Source of the DNA: Calidifontibacillus erzurumensis
GTDB lineage: Bacteria; Bacillota; Bacilli; Bacillales; Bacillaceae_J
Length of the DNA stretch: 64,000 nucleotides
NCBI RefSeq assembly: GCF_013303125.1
Contig: NZ_JABTTE010000003.1
Coordinates: 62,001 to 126,000 of the forward strand
Direction: 5' to 3'
In this document: positions 7,848 to 15,570 of the stretch, piece by piece
How the letters are laid out: each line of letters starts with the position of its first letter
Numbering within the stretch: the stretch's first letter is position 1
Made by a program: the position numbers and the translations under genes
Notes under the pieces: generated by a model
Databases searched by the model: none
Told to the model about the DNA's origin: nothing
Seen by the model: only the letters and a program-made list of their open reading frames with translations

Positions 7848-9065
7848 TTATTTTATATTAATACGTACAGGTTCATTATAAGCTTCTTCCACATTTTTCT
7901 GGTAGCTTTTATTTAAAAACTTGTATAGAACCATTATTAATGCAACACTTACACCAGTAACGAAGTATAATGTTTGAAAACTAAATTGTGAAGCAATAAT
8001 TCCTAAAATATAGGCACCTAAAGCAACTCCCGTATCAAAAAATGTAAAAAACGTTGCTGTTGCATGGCCACTCCGGTTTTTACCAGCAAATTGAATTGCC
8101 AATGTTTGTAAACAAGGGATCAGACTGCCATAACCAATCCCTATTAGTATCGCCGAAAGTAATAATAACCAAGCTGAATTCGTAATAGTTAGAGTAAACA
8201 ACCCTAAAGAAAATAGTAGTAGTGTAGGATAGACAACGATTTCAGGTCCTTTTGTGTCAAATAGTCGGCCGACAAACGGGCGAGCAAGTATCATAGATGC
8301 CGCATAAAATAGAAAGAAATAACTGGCTGATTCCAAAAGACCAATCGAGTGGGCAAAAATCGATATGAAAGAAAGAATACTAGAATATGCAAAAGCTACA
8401 AGACCGCCCATCAATGAAATTGGAATAGACCTTTTTTCAAATAAATCATCAAATCCTAATTTTTTCTTTACTGAAGCCAAATTAATTTCAATTTTCGGAA
8501 CATTAACACCGGACGTTATCAAAATTGCTACTACCATCAAAATACCAAATAAAAGAAATATTGTTTGAAAGTTTGCGATTTGTAATAGAGTAAGGGCTGT
8601 AAAGGGTCCGATAATGACAGCAAGGTTCATGGACATCGTAAAGTAACCAACCCCTTCTCCACGTCTTTTTACAGGGACAATATCCGCAGCAATTGAGCCT
8701 GTGGCTGTAGTAATAATACTAAACCAAATCCCGTGGAAAAAACGAAGGGCAATTAGTGCAAAATAATTATTTGTCCAAAAATACATAAAGGTCGCAATCA
8801 TAAAAAAAGCAAGGCTTATAAGAAGCGTTTTTTTCCTGCCAAACACCTCTAAAACTTTACCCGAAAAGGGACGAACAATAATTGCAGAAGCCAACAGTAT
8901 CGTTACAACTAAACCTGCTTGTGCTTCGTTTCCTTTTAATTCATCCAATACGTAAATTGGTAAAGCTGTAATTAACCCATAATAAGTTAGAAATAGAAGG
9001 AAATTACTGATAAATAATAAAATAAAGCTCTTCGACCATATCCGTTCATTGGTGTCAACATTCAT
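7848..9065 (-). CDS. MFS transporter, YwoG-like group
   Basis: A 405-residue major facilitator with twelve hydrophobic segments. The loop 2-3 motif appears as RPFSGKVLEVFGRKKTLL near residue 65 and again after the middle loop as RPFVGRLFDTKG near residue 270, the usual duplication of MFS proteins. The N-terminus (WSKSFILLFISNFLLFLTYYGLI) resembles the YwoG/YfhI-like drug:proton antiporter branch. Its start follows AAGGAAGGGTG. The CaiB-type gene lies just downstream on the same strand, so the substrate may be a carboxylic acid, but export of a toxic compound is equally possible. A decayed relative is present near 41.4 kb. Confidence 0.88.
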   Translation of the reverse strand: MNVDTNERIWSKSFILLFISNFLLFLTYYGLITALPIYVLDELKGNEAQAGLVVTILLASAIIVRPFSGKVLEVFGRKKTLLISLAFFMIATFMYFWTNNYFALIALRFFHGIWFSIITTATGSIAADIVPVKRRGEGVGYFTMSMNLAVIIGPFTALTLLQIANFQTIFLLFGILMVVAILITSGVNVPKIEINLASVKKKLGFDDLFEKRSIPISLMGGLVAFAYSSILSFISIFAHSIGLLESASYFFLFYAASMILARPFVGRLFDTKGPEIVVYPTLLLFSLGLFTLTITNSAWLLLLSAILIGIGYGSLIPCLQTLAIQFAGKNRSGHATATFFTFFDTGVALGAYILGIIASQFSFQTLYFVTGVSVALIMVLYKFLNKSYQKNVEEAYNEPVRINIK

Positions 9066-9223
9066 GACAGCCGCACCCTTCCTTAAAAAATAATTTTTTC
9101 CTTCAGAGATGTTATTAAAATTTGAAAAACCGATCCATGGAGGTTCTTAATAAAATAACTATAGTTTTAATGCCACTTTTTTGTAAACTTTTTTGCTTAA
9201 TATGTTTAATATATAAAAATAAA
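9066..9223. other. Non-coding upstream region of the MFS gene
   Basis: AT-rich sequence between the MFS start and the terminator of the RHH gene. It should hold the MFS promoter, but I see no convincing -35/-10 pair, dyad or small gene. Confidence 0.4.
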
Positions 9224-9261
9224 TGGTGCTTAGAAATCATGTATTTGATTTCTAAACACCA
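9224..9261 (-). terminator. Strong terminator hairpin downstream of RHH gene
   Basis: A 16-position stem with a single mismatch (TGGTGcTTAGAAATCA against TGATTTCTAAaCACCA) and a six-base loop. On the minus strand it is followed by TTTATTTTTATA. It lies about 120 bases past the RHH stop codon; the sequence between contains no gene that I can support. Confidence 0.75.
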
Positions 9262-9384
9262 GTTTCATTTTGTACTATTCATAATGTTTTCTGTTTTATA
9301 ATTTACATTTTAGGAGCTTCCACTTTACAGACAATCTTCAAAATTTATGTCTTTATTTCCTTCCATTCAAAAATAGGGGATGGG

Positions 9385-9579
9385 TCAATATTGTTTATTG
9401 AAGCGACTTTGTTTTAACATCGAAGCATGTGCTTTATCGATAATATCGACGAGAACATCACCTTTATAAACTCTGCCAAATTTCGTATTTTTTTGATAAT
9501 ACTCTACGATTTCATCCAACTTTTGGATCGTTTCCTTTGTTACCCGCAAATTTAATTGCACCCGCTGTTGCTCAGGCAT
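9385..9579 (-). CDS. Small ribbon-helix-helix-like DNA-binding protein
   Basis: The 64-residue protein starts VQLNLRVTKETIQKLDEIVEYY, a beta strand followed by a helix as in Arc/CopG RHH proteins, and ends with a second helix (GDVLVDIIDKAHASML). The strand residues Q/L/N/R alternate as in DNA-contacting RHH strands. The ATG follows GAGGAGAAATA. The upstream region holds paired TGCTATCAA/TTGATAGCA sites (separate entry) that overlap the likely promoter, which suggests autoregulation. No toxin gene is adjacent, so an antitoxin role is not supported. The heme/flavin operon ends just upstream, and regulation of that operon is possible but unproven. Confidence 0.7.
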   Translation of the reverse strand: MPEQQRVQLNLRVTKETIQKLDEIVEYYQKNTKFGRVYKGDVLVDIIDKAHASMLKQSRFNKQY

Positions 9580-9612
9580 TATTTCTCCTCACCCCATTTT
9601 ATGATATCTATT

Positions 9613-9652
9613 TGCTATCAAATAATACCAATTTAATATCATATTGATAGCA
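9613..9652. promoter_or_regulatory. Inverted TGCTATCAA/TTGATAGCA sites upstream of RHH gene
   Basis: Perfect 9-bp inverted arms (9613-9621 and 9644-9652) separated by 22 bases, with further TATCA-containing repeats in the spacer and flank. A plausible minus-strand promoter (TTGGTA, 17 bases, GATATC) lies over them. Multiple short repeats are typical of RHH-protein operators. Confidence 0.5.
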
Positions 9653-9747
9653 TACCCTATTTTTCCTTTATTTTCAAGCCTAATAATAATCTATCAGCAT
9701 TTAAAGTTAACATAATATAATTATTGATTCCTTAATAAAAAATAAAA

Positions 9748-9772
9748 AAGCCGACAAACACCTTGTCAGCTT
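9748..9772 (-). terminator. Terminator of the heme/flavin operon
   Basis: Stem AAGCcGACAA/TTGTCaGCTT followed on the minus strand by TTTTTATTTTTTATT. It begins two bases after the TAA at 9774, the stop codon of the frame that continues past the TGA at 9864. This placement argues that 9774 is the ancestral end of the last gene. Confidence 0.75.
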
Positions 9773-9863
9773 GTTATGAGAGGAACACATGAATCATGCC
9801 TATTAGGATTGCTGGTAGAAGGAAGCCTAAATGAAAGGAGAGTAATTGCTGTTTTCCCTTGTT

Positions 9864-10331
9864 TCATGAAAGGAATAATCCGAAAATAGCTGCGATTGAC
9901 ATTAATCCAATTGATGTTGTTCCTGCCACCTCGCGAAAACCAAATTCTTCTTCATGAACAAACATGATCAATCCATGAACAACACTTAATGTAATAGCTA
10001 GTGCTCCAATAAAAATATGTGTTTTACCAAACAATTTTAAAGCTGATTGAAGCAGCTTTTTTGTATTTGGAAACTTTGTCATCAAACTTCGTGAACTTCT
10101 CCGTAACGGCAATATGATTCCGGCACCTGCTACAGCTATAACAGCACCCCAACCTAATAACTCTCCCCCTTCTTCAATTGCATCTTCCTTTTTGTGTTCA
10201 TATACATGTTCAGTTAAGTGTTCATCATATCTATACTTGTCTGCTATTATAGGTTGTGCAATAAAAGATAAACCTATAAATATGGTGATTGATATTAAGG
10301 TTGTAAAAATAAAGCTTTTCCATTTTTTCAT
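9864..10331 (-). CDS. Heme-binding membrane protein, cut short by an in-frame TGA
   Basis: The frame encodes 155 residues: a signal/TM segment (8-28), a His/acidic extracytoplasmic loop (EHLTEHVYEHKKED), a TM near 58-76, a TM with H105 and H119 spaced 14 apart, and a TM near 135-155. A TGA then stops it, but the same frame continues 29 codons to a TAA at 9774 and encodes another TM with H167 and H181, again 14 apart. Bis-His pairs in two helices are the heme-ligand pattern of ferric-reductase/cytochrome b561-like proteins. The missing helix holds half of the expected ligands, so the product is a truncated or pseudogene product unless the TGA is read through. Its ATG directly follows the kinase TAA and has a good AAAAGGAG SD. 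Confidence 0.7.
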   Translation of the reverse strand: MKKWKSFIFTTLISITIFIGLSFIAQPIIADKYRYDEHLTEHVYEHKKEDAIEEGGELLGWGAVIAVAGAGIILPLRRSSRSLMTKFPNTKKLLQSALKLFGKTHIFIGALAITLSVVHGLIMFVHEEEFGFREVAGTTSIGLMSIAAIFGLFLS

Positions 10332-11669
10332 TTATGATTGCTCCTTTTCATTTTGTTTAGGAAGTGGTAATAAAACTGAAAACATACTTCCTTTTCCTTC
10401 TTCACTAGTCACTTCCAATTTTCCGTTATGAGATTGTACAATCCATTTGGCAATTGATAAACCTAATCCGTTTCCGCCGCTTTCTCTAGATCTTGATTGA
10501 TCTACACGATAAAACCTGTCAAAAATCCTATTTATGTGTTCAGATGGGATGCCAATTCCTGTATCTGATATATTTATTCTTAATTGATTATTTTCTTTAT
10601 AAACCGATATTTCGATCGTTCCATTGGGAACATTGTACTTGATAGCATTTTCAACTATTATATATAAAAGTTGAGTAATTTTTTCTTTATCCCCAAAAGC
10701 TTTTATACTTTTAGGACTTTTCACATTCAAATTGATTTGATTTTTCTCGGCCTCATACTGAAAATTCCGTCGTAATTTCTCAAGAACATCTGTCAACGAA
10801 AACCAAGTTTTATTAATTTGTTGTTGCTCGTTATCGGATCGGGCAATAAATAAAAGATTGTTTACTAAATTTGACATGCGTTTTACTTCATCTTTCAAAT
10901 CTTCCAAAACAGTTAAAGAAAAAGATGATAATTTATTACGGTCTTCAGCCTCAATGACTTCCAATGAAGATTGCATTATACTGAGCGGTGTTCTTAATTC
11001 ATGGGAGGCATCAGCAGTGAATTCCTTTAGTCTATTGAAAGCATTTGAGATCGGCACCATCGCCCTACCTGCCATCAAATAGCCAAGCAAAACTGAAGCA
11101 ACGATAAAAACAGCAGCCAAAATGATTAAAATTAGCAAGAGTGTTTTGATAACCTTCGTTTCTTCCGAAATATTTGTACCTGTATAAATGCCCCCTAGAA
11201 ATTGACCATTGTCATAAATCGTTCGCCCTGAAAGAAGAATATTAACTTTTGAACCATTATCTAATTGAATGTCCAATTTCTTAACTTCATGTTCCTTAGG
11301 TTCCCAGCCTTTAATCGCGTTAAGTATTTCATTACGGATTTCTGGGTAATTTTCATCCCCTTCGATGATTGTTCCATCACTTGAAACAACATAATAAAAA
11401 GTGCGGGCATTGGGTTTATATTCGATCTCATCCCTATCAAAATGTCTATCTCTTTTTTTTCGTTCGGAATGCCACTCAAATATATCTTTTCGATGTTCTT
11501 TTAATTCTTCATGAGCTAAAGCAATTGCATTTTCTTTTTGCTCATTCGCAACAATTGAAAGAAGTGAAAAATAAGTAATAACAATAAATGATATTAAAAA
11601 AATAATAAGAAAGCTTGTGAACAATAGTGTTAGGCGCCACTGGGTTTGATTAAACAATTTGTTTTTCAA
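10332..11669 (-). CDS. Sensor histidine kinase, EnvZ/OmpR class
   Basis: 445 residues with TM1 (about 14-36), an extracytoplasmic sensor of about 135 residues, TM2 (about 175-198), the H-box DASHELRTPL with H223, and a HATPase domain with N (IVENAIKYN), G1 (DTGIGIP) and G2 (GGNGLGLSIAK) boxes. The linker between TM2 and the H-box is short, so a full HAMP domain is not evident. The sensor has a basic/His segment (WHSERKKRDRHFDRDE) that could bind metal or heme. Its start lies 20 bases inside the end of the response regulator gene, and the heme protein gene follows immediately. It presumably phosphorylates the regulator encoded just upstream. Confidence 0.93.
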   Translation of the reverse strand: MKNKLFNQTQWRLTLLFTSFLIIFLISFIVITYFSLLSIVANEQKENAIALAHEELKEHRKDIFEWHSERKKRDRHFDRDEIEYKPNARTFYYVVSSDGTIIEGDENYPEIRNEILNAIKGWEPKEHEVKKLDIQLDNGSKVNILLSGRTIYDNGQFLGGIYTGTNISEETKVIKTLLLILIILAAVFIVASVLLGYLMAGRAMVPISNAFNRLKEFTADASHELRTPLSIMQSSLEVIEAEDRNKLSSFSLTVLEDLKDEVKRMSNLVNNLLFIARSDNEQQQINKTWFSLTDVLEKLRRNFQYEAEKNQINLNVKSPKSIKAFGDKEKITQLLYIIVENAIKYNVPNGTIEISVYKENNQLRINISDTGIGIPSEHINRIFDRFYRVDQSRSRESGGNGLGLSIAKWIVQSHNGKLEVTSEEGKGSMFSVLLPLPKQNEKEQS

Positions 11670-12333
11670 TTTTATAACCTACTCCCCGAATATTTTGTAT
11701 AAGATGATGTTCACCTGTATCTCCAATTTTTTTACGAAGCAAACGGACTAAAACGTCAAGATTATTGCTAGTCACTTCAGAAGAGTAACCCCATATACGA
11801 TCAATCAACAAATCCCTTGGTAATGTTTGATTAGGGTGTCGTAATAATAATTCAAGCAACTGGTACTCCTTAGGAGTTAGCTGAATTTCGACACCATTTT
11901 TTTCTACGACATGTGTAACAACATTTAGCTTAATTGGACCTGCTGTCAATATTTCCTCCTTGACTAATGGTTTGTTCATTCTTCTTTGCAACGCTCGGAT
12001 TCTCGCAAACAATTCTGCAAACTCAAATGGTTTGACGATATAATCATCAGCACCTATATCAAGTCCTTTAACACGATCTTCCAAACTGTCTTTAGCAGTT
12101 AGCATTAAAATCGCACCATCAAACCCACTTCGACGCAACTCGTTACAAACTGTAATTCCGTCTTTTTTCGGAATCATCCAATCTAAAATAATCAAATCAT
12201 AATCCGTTGCTTTTGCATAAGAAAGAGCATCTTCTCCATTTAGAACCCAATCGACCTGATGTTTTTCCTTTCTCAACATGTGGACAATAAGATTCCCTAA
12301 CCGTTTATCATCTTCAACTAACAGGAGTAACAT
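11650..12333 (-). CDS. OmpR/PhoB-family response regulator
   Basis: A receiver domain (acidic pair near residues 8-9, phosphoacceptor D51 in LIILDWMIPKKDG, conserved K in IVKPFEF) is followed by a winged-helix output domain (ELLLRHPNQTLPRDLLIDRIWGY region, then VDVLVRLLRKKI-like recognition segment and RGVGYKI). I start it at the ATG at 12333, which gives MLLLLVEDD and follows AAGGTG at nine bases. It overlaps the kinase gene by 20 bases. The direct repeats at 14811-14831 are a candidate target, which would make the operon self-regulating. Confidence 0.93.
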   Translation of the reverse strand: MLLLLVEDDKRLGNLIVHMLRKEKHQVDWVLNGEDALSYAKATDYDLIILDWMIPKKDGITVCNELRRSGFDGAILMLTAKDSLEDRVKGLDIGADDYIVKPFEFAELFARIRALQRRMNKPLVKEEILTAGPIKLNVVTHVVEKNGVEIQLTPKEYQLLELLLRHPNQTLPRDLLIDRIWGYSSEVTSNNLDVLVRLLRKKIGDTGEHHLIQNIRGVGYKIEKQIV

Positions 12334-12364
12334 TTGCACCAACACCTTGTCCTTTTTACTTTCA

Positions 12365-12907
12365 TTATATAGAAAATTTTTCCTTTTGGGTTGATTTCAA
12401 TTTGAGTAGTTTAACGATAAGTAAAGAAAAGATTACTGCCAATGAACTTGTATAAAGGATCATTACCCATTCCTCTTTAGTGTCTGTACCTATAAAAATG
12501 CCGTGGATACTAATGAGGATATACGACGGCAGTGCTAAACGGTGTATTTTTTTCCAAACTTTTGCTCCAATATTCGTTATTAAATCACCTGATAAAAATA
12601 GAATGACCATAACATAAAGTGATATGGTTCCTATGCCATTTAATATAGCGTGTTCTTTCGCTGTAAACGGAATTAAAATTTCTGTTAATGTATATGGGTG
12701 ATGAGTATTAATATTTAATAACAAGATATGAAATAAACCAATTAGTAAACTATACCACCCTGCTGATTGATGAATAACTTGCAAATGTTTATTCAGCTTA
12801 AGATTTATTTTCATAGATAAAATGAGCCCTGCAGCCACTGATAGAAATAATAAAAAATAAGAAGTTAAACCTGCTGAACGGGTAAGTTCCCAAATTGGCA
12901 CCACCAT
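12365..12907 (-). CDS. Ferric reductase-like heme-binding membrane protein
   Basis: 180 residues with five membrane segments. Helices carry H46/H60 (14 apart, HQSAGWYSLLIGLFH) and H122/H135 (13 apart, HRLALPSYILISIH), the bis-His pattern that binds two b hemes in ferric-reductase-like (YedZ/NOX/STEAP) domains. No FAD/NAD domain is fused. The start is one base after the ApbE stop region, so it is tightly coupled to the flavin transferase. I infer that it moves electrons across the membrane to an outer-surface partner; the acceptor is unknown. Confidence 0.8.
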   Translation of the reverse strand: MVVPIWELTRSAGLTSYFLLFLSVAAGLILSMKINLKLNKHLQVIHQSAGWYSLLIGLFHILLLNINTHHPYTLTEILIPFTAKEHAILNGIGTISLYVMVILFLSGDLITNIGAKVWKKIHRLALPSYILISIHGIFIGTDTKEEWVMILYTSSLAVIFSLLIVKLLKLKSTQKEKFSI

Positions 12908-12908
12908 T

Positions 12909-13835
12909 TTACATCACGATCCTTGTAATATAATTTTTTACTTTATTATTGATAGCTACCTTTCCATTTTGATGAATAACGATACAACCCGCGAGAGGAA
13001 AATGTTCGGATAACCATTGAACTGAAGTATCGAAGCTATGCATACACAAAATCTTTGCCAAAACATCAGCTTCTGCTGTACTTGATGAAAAAACAGTTGC
13101 TTGAACAACATCAGTATCCGTTGATAATCCATTTTTTCCATTTAAAATGTGATTAACAGGTTCTCCGTTTAAATACCAGCTACGATACAATCGATTAGAT
13201 GTCGCAACAGCACCATTCCTCATATTAAATTGAATGATGTCTTTATCGAAATATTTTGGGTTTGGGTGTTGGATTCCAATTGTTCTTTCCTTTCCCCATA
13301 CGTATAGGTCACCACCAGCATTTACAATTCCATTGTTTTGGCCTGATTTTTTTAAAATAGTTGCAAGTTTATCAACGCTAAAGCCTTTAGCTATTCCTCC
13401 TAAATCAATCTCGTGTTTGACCTTTTTTATAACACCATTCATCCTAGACAAAAAAACAATTGGCTCATGAACGTCCCATGCGAATTTCATAGGTTCAGAA
13501 TCGAAATTGACAATATTTTTTCCTTGAATATCACGAAACGTTTTGTTGTATCCATAATCTTTTAAAACTGACCCAAGGAAAGGGTTAAATAAAAATTCAG
13601 TCTTATAAGCATAATCTAAGGCCAATTTTAATACTTCGTATAAAGTTGACTCAATTTGAATGACAGTATTTATAGGTTGTTTGTTTAAATATGACAGCTC
13701 ACTATCAGGGAGAAAACGTGAACAAATTTTTTCAAATTGTTCAAACCAAGCTCTTATTTTATTGATATCTATTGGGTCCGAACCTTCCATTTCAACTTCT
13801 GTATCCATTGCATGAATACGAATATAATTACTCAT
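12909..13835 (-). CDS. apbE: FAD:protein FMN transferase (ApbE family)
   Basis: ApbE motifs appear in order: DLGGIAKG (144-151), NAGGDLYVWG (172-181), ATSNRLYRS (211-219), NHILNGKNG (228-236, in place of the usual HIIDPxTG) and SSSTAEADVLAK (250-261, Mg-binding Thr/Asp). The family attaches FMN from FAD to a Thr in target proteins. The start is the ATG at 13835, preceded by GAGGAG and overlapping the previous stop as TAATG; the in-frame extension upstream has no SD. Unlike most ApbE proteins it has neither signal peptide nor lipobox. No flavinylation acceptor (S/D-G-A-T/S type) is visible in neighbouring genes, so the target is outside the operon or non-canonical. Confidence 0.9.
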   Translation of the reverse strand: MSNYIRIHAMDTEVEMEGSDPIDINKIRAWFEQFEKICSRFLPDSELSYLNKQPINTVIQIESTLYEVLKLALDYAYKTEFLFNPFLGSVLKDYGYNKTFRDIQGKNIVNFDSEPMKFAWDVHEPIVFLSRMNGVIKKVKHEIDLGGIAKGFSVDKLATILKKSGQNNGIVNAGGDLYVWGKERTIGIQHPNPKYFDKDIIQFNMRNGAVATSNRLYRSWYLNGEPVNHILNGKNGLSTDTDVVQATVFSSSTAEADVLAKILCMHSFDTSVQWLSEHFPLAGCIVIHQNGKVAINNKVKNYITRIVM

Positions 13836-14137
13836 TATGATCTCCTCGTCCGCTGTTCGGCATGATCCATATACGGCCACCCACTTTTTGGATTAGCAAT
13901 GATAACATCATTTCTATATTCGATATCCCAGTTTGTTTCATCCCAGTCAAGCGCCATTAACTGTTTTTCACGTTCTTCTTTATCTATTGCTAAATCTTTT
14001 TGGGAAAAATTGTTGTTTTCTTTTAAAATATATTTTTCAGTTTCTTTTTCTCCATCTGTATTAATAGATTGAAGAAATAGAGTAAACGTCGTAATGCTCC
14101 CTATTCCAATCATCCATTTTAACCACCTGTCTCTCAT
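13835..14137 (-). CDS. Small membrane-anchored protein of unknown function
   Basis: 100 residues with an N-terminal membrane segment (WMIGIGSITTFTLFLQSI), then a charged extracytoplasmic part ending in DWDETNWDIEYRND, PKSGWPY and a basic tail (HAEQRTRRS). I recognise no family. Its stop overlaps the ApbE start (TAATG) and it begins six bases after the His/Asp-rich protein gene, so it is an integral operon member. It may be an accessory subunit of the redox system or an acceptor of an unrecognised type. Confidence 0.65.
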   Translation of the reverse strand: MRDRWLKWMIGIGSITTFTLFLQSINTDGEKETEKYILKENNNFSQKDLAIDKEEREKQLMALDWDETNWDIEYRNDVIIANPKSGWPYMDHAEQRTRRS

Positions 14138-14143
14138 TACTAA

Positions 14144-14776
14144 TCATCCTTTCAATTGGATTTCATTATTTTCTACTGTTTCCTTAATCTCAAAGCCTAA
14201 GCCGTTAGCAAGAACAGAAATGGCAATGTAATAATCATTATTTTGCTTAATTATTGGACGTTGCATTGGTGTTTTCCTCATATTTTCATAAACAACTCTT
14301 GAGTTATTGCGTACAATCAAATGTTTTTCTCCCTTAGTTATTTCAATGATTTCAGAATTTGGATATATGGTTGAAGTCGCACCCAAGTATTTTGCTACAG
14401 TTTCAAGTGGGACTAATAATTGGCTTCCACTAGGAATAGCGTTTATTTTTATTGGTTCTGCATTTTCTATTTTTAATAAAACTTCTCCCTCCTCATTTAT
14501 AGGTAATTTTTCAAACTCTTTTGGCTGTTCTGCAATTCTTGACCATTTAAACCAATATTCTTTTGAATTTTTAGTTTTAAAAATATGTTGTCCTTTGTAA
14601 TCGTCTTCCTCATCATCGTAGTCATCATGATCATCATAAAAATCATGGTCCCTATACTCATATTTATAGTGGTTCGACCTATGATGATGATCATCATCCG
14701 CTTCAACAATCACAGAAAAAACAAATAAACTAAAAACCATGGCAACAGCGATCCATAACATTTTATTTTGTTTCAT
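14144..14776 (-). CDS. Secreted His/Asp-rich protein with copper amine oxidase-N-like stalk domain
   Basis: A signal peptide (MLWIAVAMVFSLFVFSVIVEA) is followed by a low-complexity segment rich in His, Asp and Tyr (DDDHHHRS...DHDFYDDHDDYDDEEDD), a likely metal-binding tail. The C-terminal ~130 residues hold a copper amine oxidase N-like stalk domain (LLVPLETVAKYLGATSTI and YYIAISVLANGLGFEI half-repeats). Such domains mediate surface binding and are not oxidases. Start set at the second ATG (14776), since GGAGGG lies six bases before it. First gene of the flavin/heme operon. I infer a role in metal or heme handling at the cell surface. Confidence 0.75.
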   Translation of the reverse strand: MKQNKMLWIAVAMVFSLFVFSVIVEADDDHHHRSNHYKYEYRDHDFYDDHDDYDDEEDDYKGQHIFKTKNSKEYWFKWSRIAEQPKEFEKLPINEEGEVLLKIENAEPIKINAIPSGSQLLVPLETVAKYLGATSTIYPNSEIIEITKGEKHLIVRNNSRVVYENMRKTPMQRPIIKQNNDYYIAISVLANGLGFEIKETVENNEIQLKG

Positions 14777-14810
14777 TTCCATCCCTCCACAGTTACAATC
14801 CTACCCATGT

Positions 14811-14831
14811 AAAATGAAAAAAAAATGAAAA
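14811..14831 (-). promoter_or_regulatory. Tandem direct repeat upstream of the redox operon
   Basis: Two identical 10-mers (AAAATGAAAA on the plus strand, 14811-14820 and 14822-14831) occur with an 11-base period, about 35 bases before the start of the first operon gene. Tandem repeats at one helical turn are the usual binding site form of OmpR/PhoB-type regulators such as the one encoded in this operon. Confidence 0.5.
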
Positions 14832-14868
14832 TTAAAGATTTTTTTGTTTGTAATATCAATAGGAAATA

Positions 14869-14911
14869 AAAACCCACCTATTCCGCCAAATAAGCAAAAT
14901 AAGTGGGTTTT
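14869..14911 (-). terminator. Terminator of the VC0807-family gene
   Basis: Stem AAAACCCAC/GTGGGTTTT with a 25-base loop, located immediately after the stop codon of the upstream minus-strand gene. Confidence 0.65.
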
Positions 14912-14919
14912 AGATATTG

Positions 14920-15570
14920 TTAAATTACATTTTCTTGCTCTTCTTCAAACTCTTTTTCTTTTTCATTAAATTGCATAATCTTATTCAATACATACATTAC
15001 TGCACCAACAAATACAGCTGACATGATCCATCCGAATGTTCGCATTGCAATAAGTATTTTATCGTATCCATCTACCCCATATTTATGAATCAACCAAATT
15101 TTCACTACGCTTTCGAGTACATCACGGAGGATTAAAAATGCCGTTAACCACTGAAAATATTTAAATACCTCTTTTGATTTATATTTTTTCAAGCTTTCTT
15201 CCCGCGGCGTCCCTTGAATATACGCTGCATCTACTAAAAAGTATAGTACAATCGGTTTTTTAATTATAATTGTAAATAGTAAAAATGCAATCATACCAAA
15301 ATTAAAATAAATGCCATTCCAAAGCATCCATTCTGCTGAATCACTGATTAAGTCTAAAATTGTATTAATCATAAGTGATGACATAATGTATAAACCAGAA
15401 ACATTAAATTGCCGTTCGCTAAAAAAGTTCCAAACAGTATAGACGAACGCAGGAGCTGTTGATAAAAGCATGGCATAATAATCCCCTAACGGATCTCGTC
15501 CATACTTCCAAATTACGATTGGCAAAACGATATAACAAATAATCTCAATAATCGGCTTTAATTTTTTCAT
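14920..15570 (-). CDS. VC0807-like multi-pass membrane protein
   Basis: 216 residues, about six membrane segments: two at the N-terminus, others around residues 55, 85-105, 140 and 180-200. Typical elements of the VC0807 family are an early WKYGRDPLGDYYAMLLSTAPAFVY-like segment (DPL..AMLLSTAPAF) and a later YIQGTPREE loop. The family has no established function. An acidic coiled tail (KEKEFEEEQENV) ends the protein. The start is an ATG after AAGGAGACTCT. It is monocistronic, with its own terminator, and separates the redox operon from ilvD. Confidence 0.65.
   Translation of the reverse strand: MKKLKPIIEIICYIVLPIVIWKYGRDPLGDYYAMLLSTAPAFVYTVWNFFSERQFNVSGLYIMSSLMINTILDLISDSAEWMLWNGIYFNFGMIAFLLFTIIIKKPIVLYFLVDAAYIQGTPREESLKKYKSKEVFKYFQWLTAFLILRDVLESVVKIWLIHKYGVDGYDKILIAMRTFGWIMSAVFVGAVMYVLNKIMQFNEKEKEFEEEQENVI

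Noticed and set aside
9385-9579. Toxin-antitoxin module with the RHH protein as antitoxin
   Set aside because: No companion toxin-size gene is adjacent on the same strand.
9864-9866. TGA as a selenocysteine or programmed-readthrough codon
   Set aside because: The protein has no selenoenzyme features, no SECIS-like stem is visible just after the TGA, and the flanking residues are ordinary membrane sequence. Mutation is simpler; readthrough is only left open.
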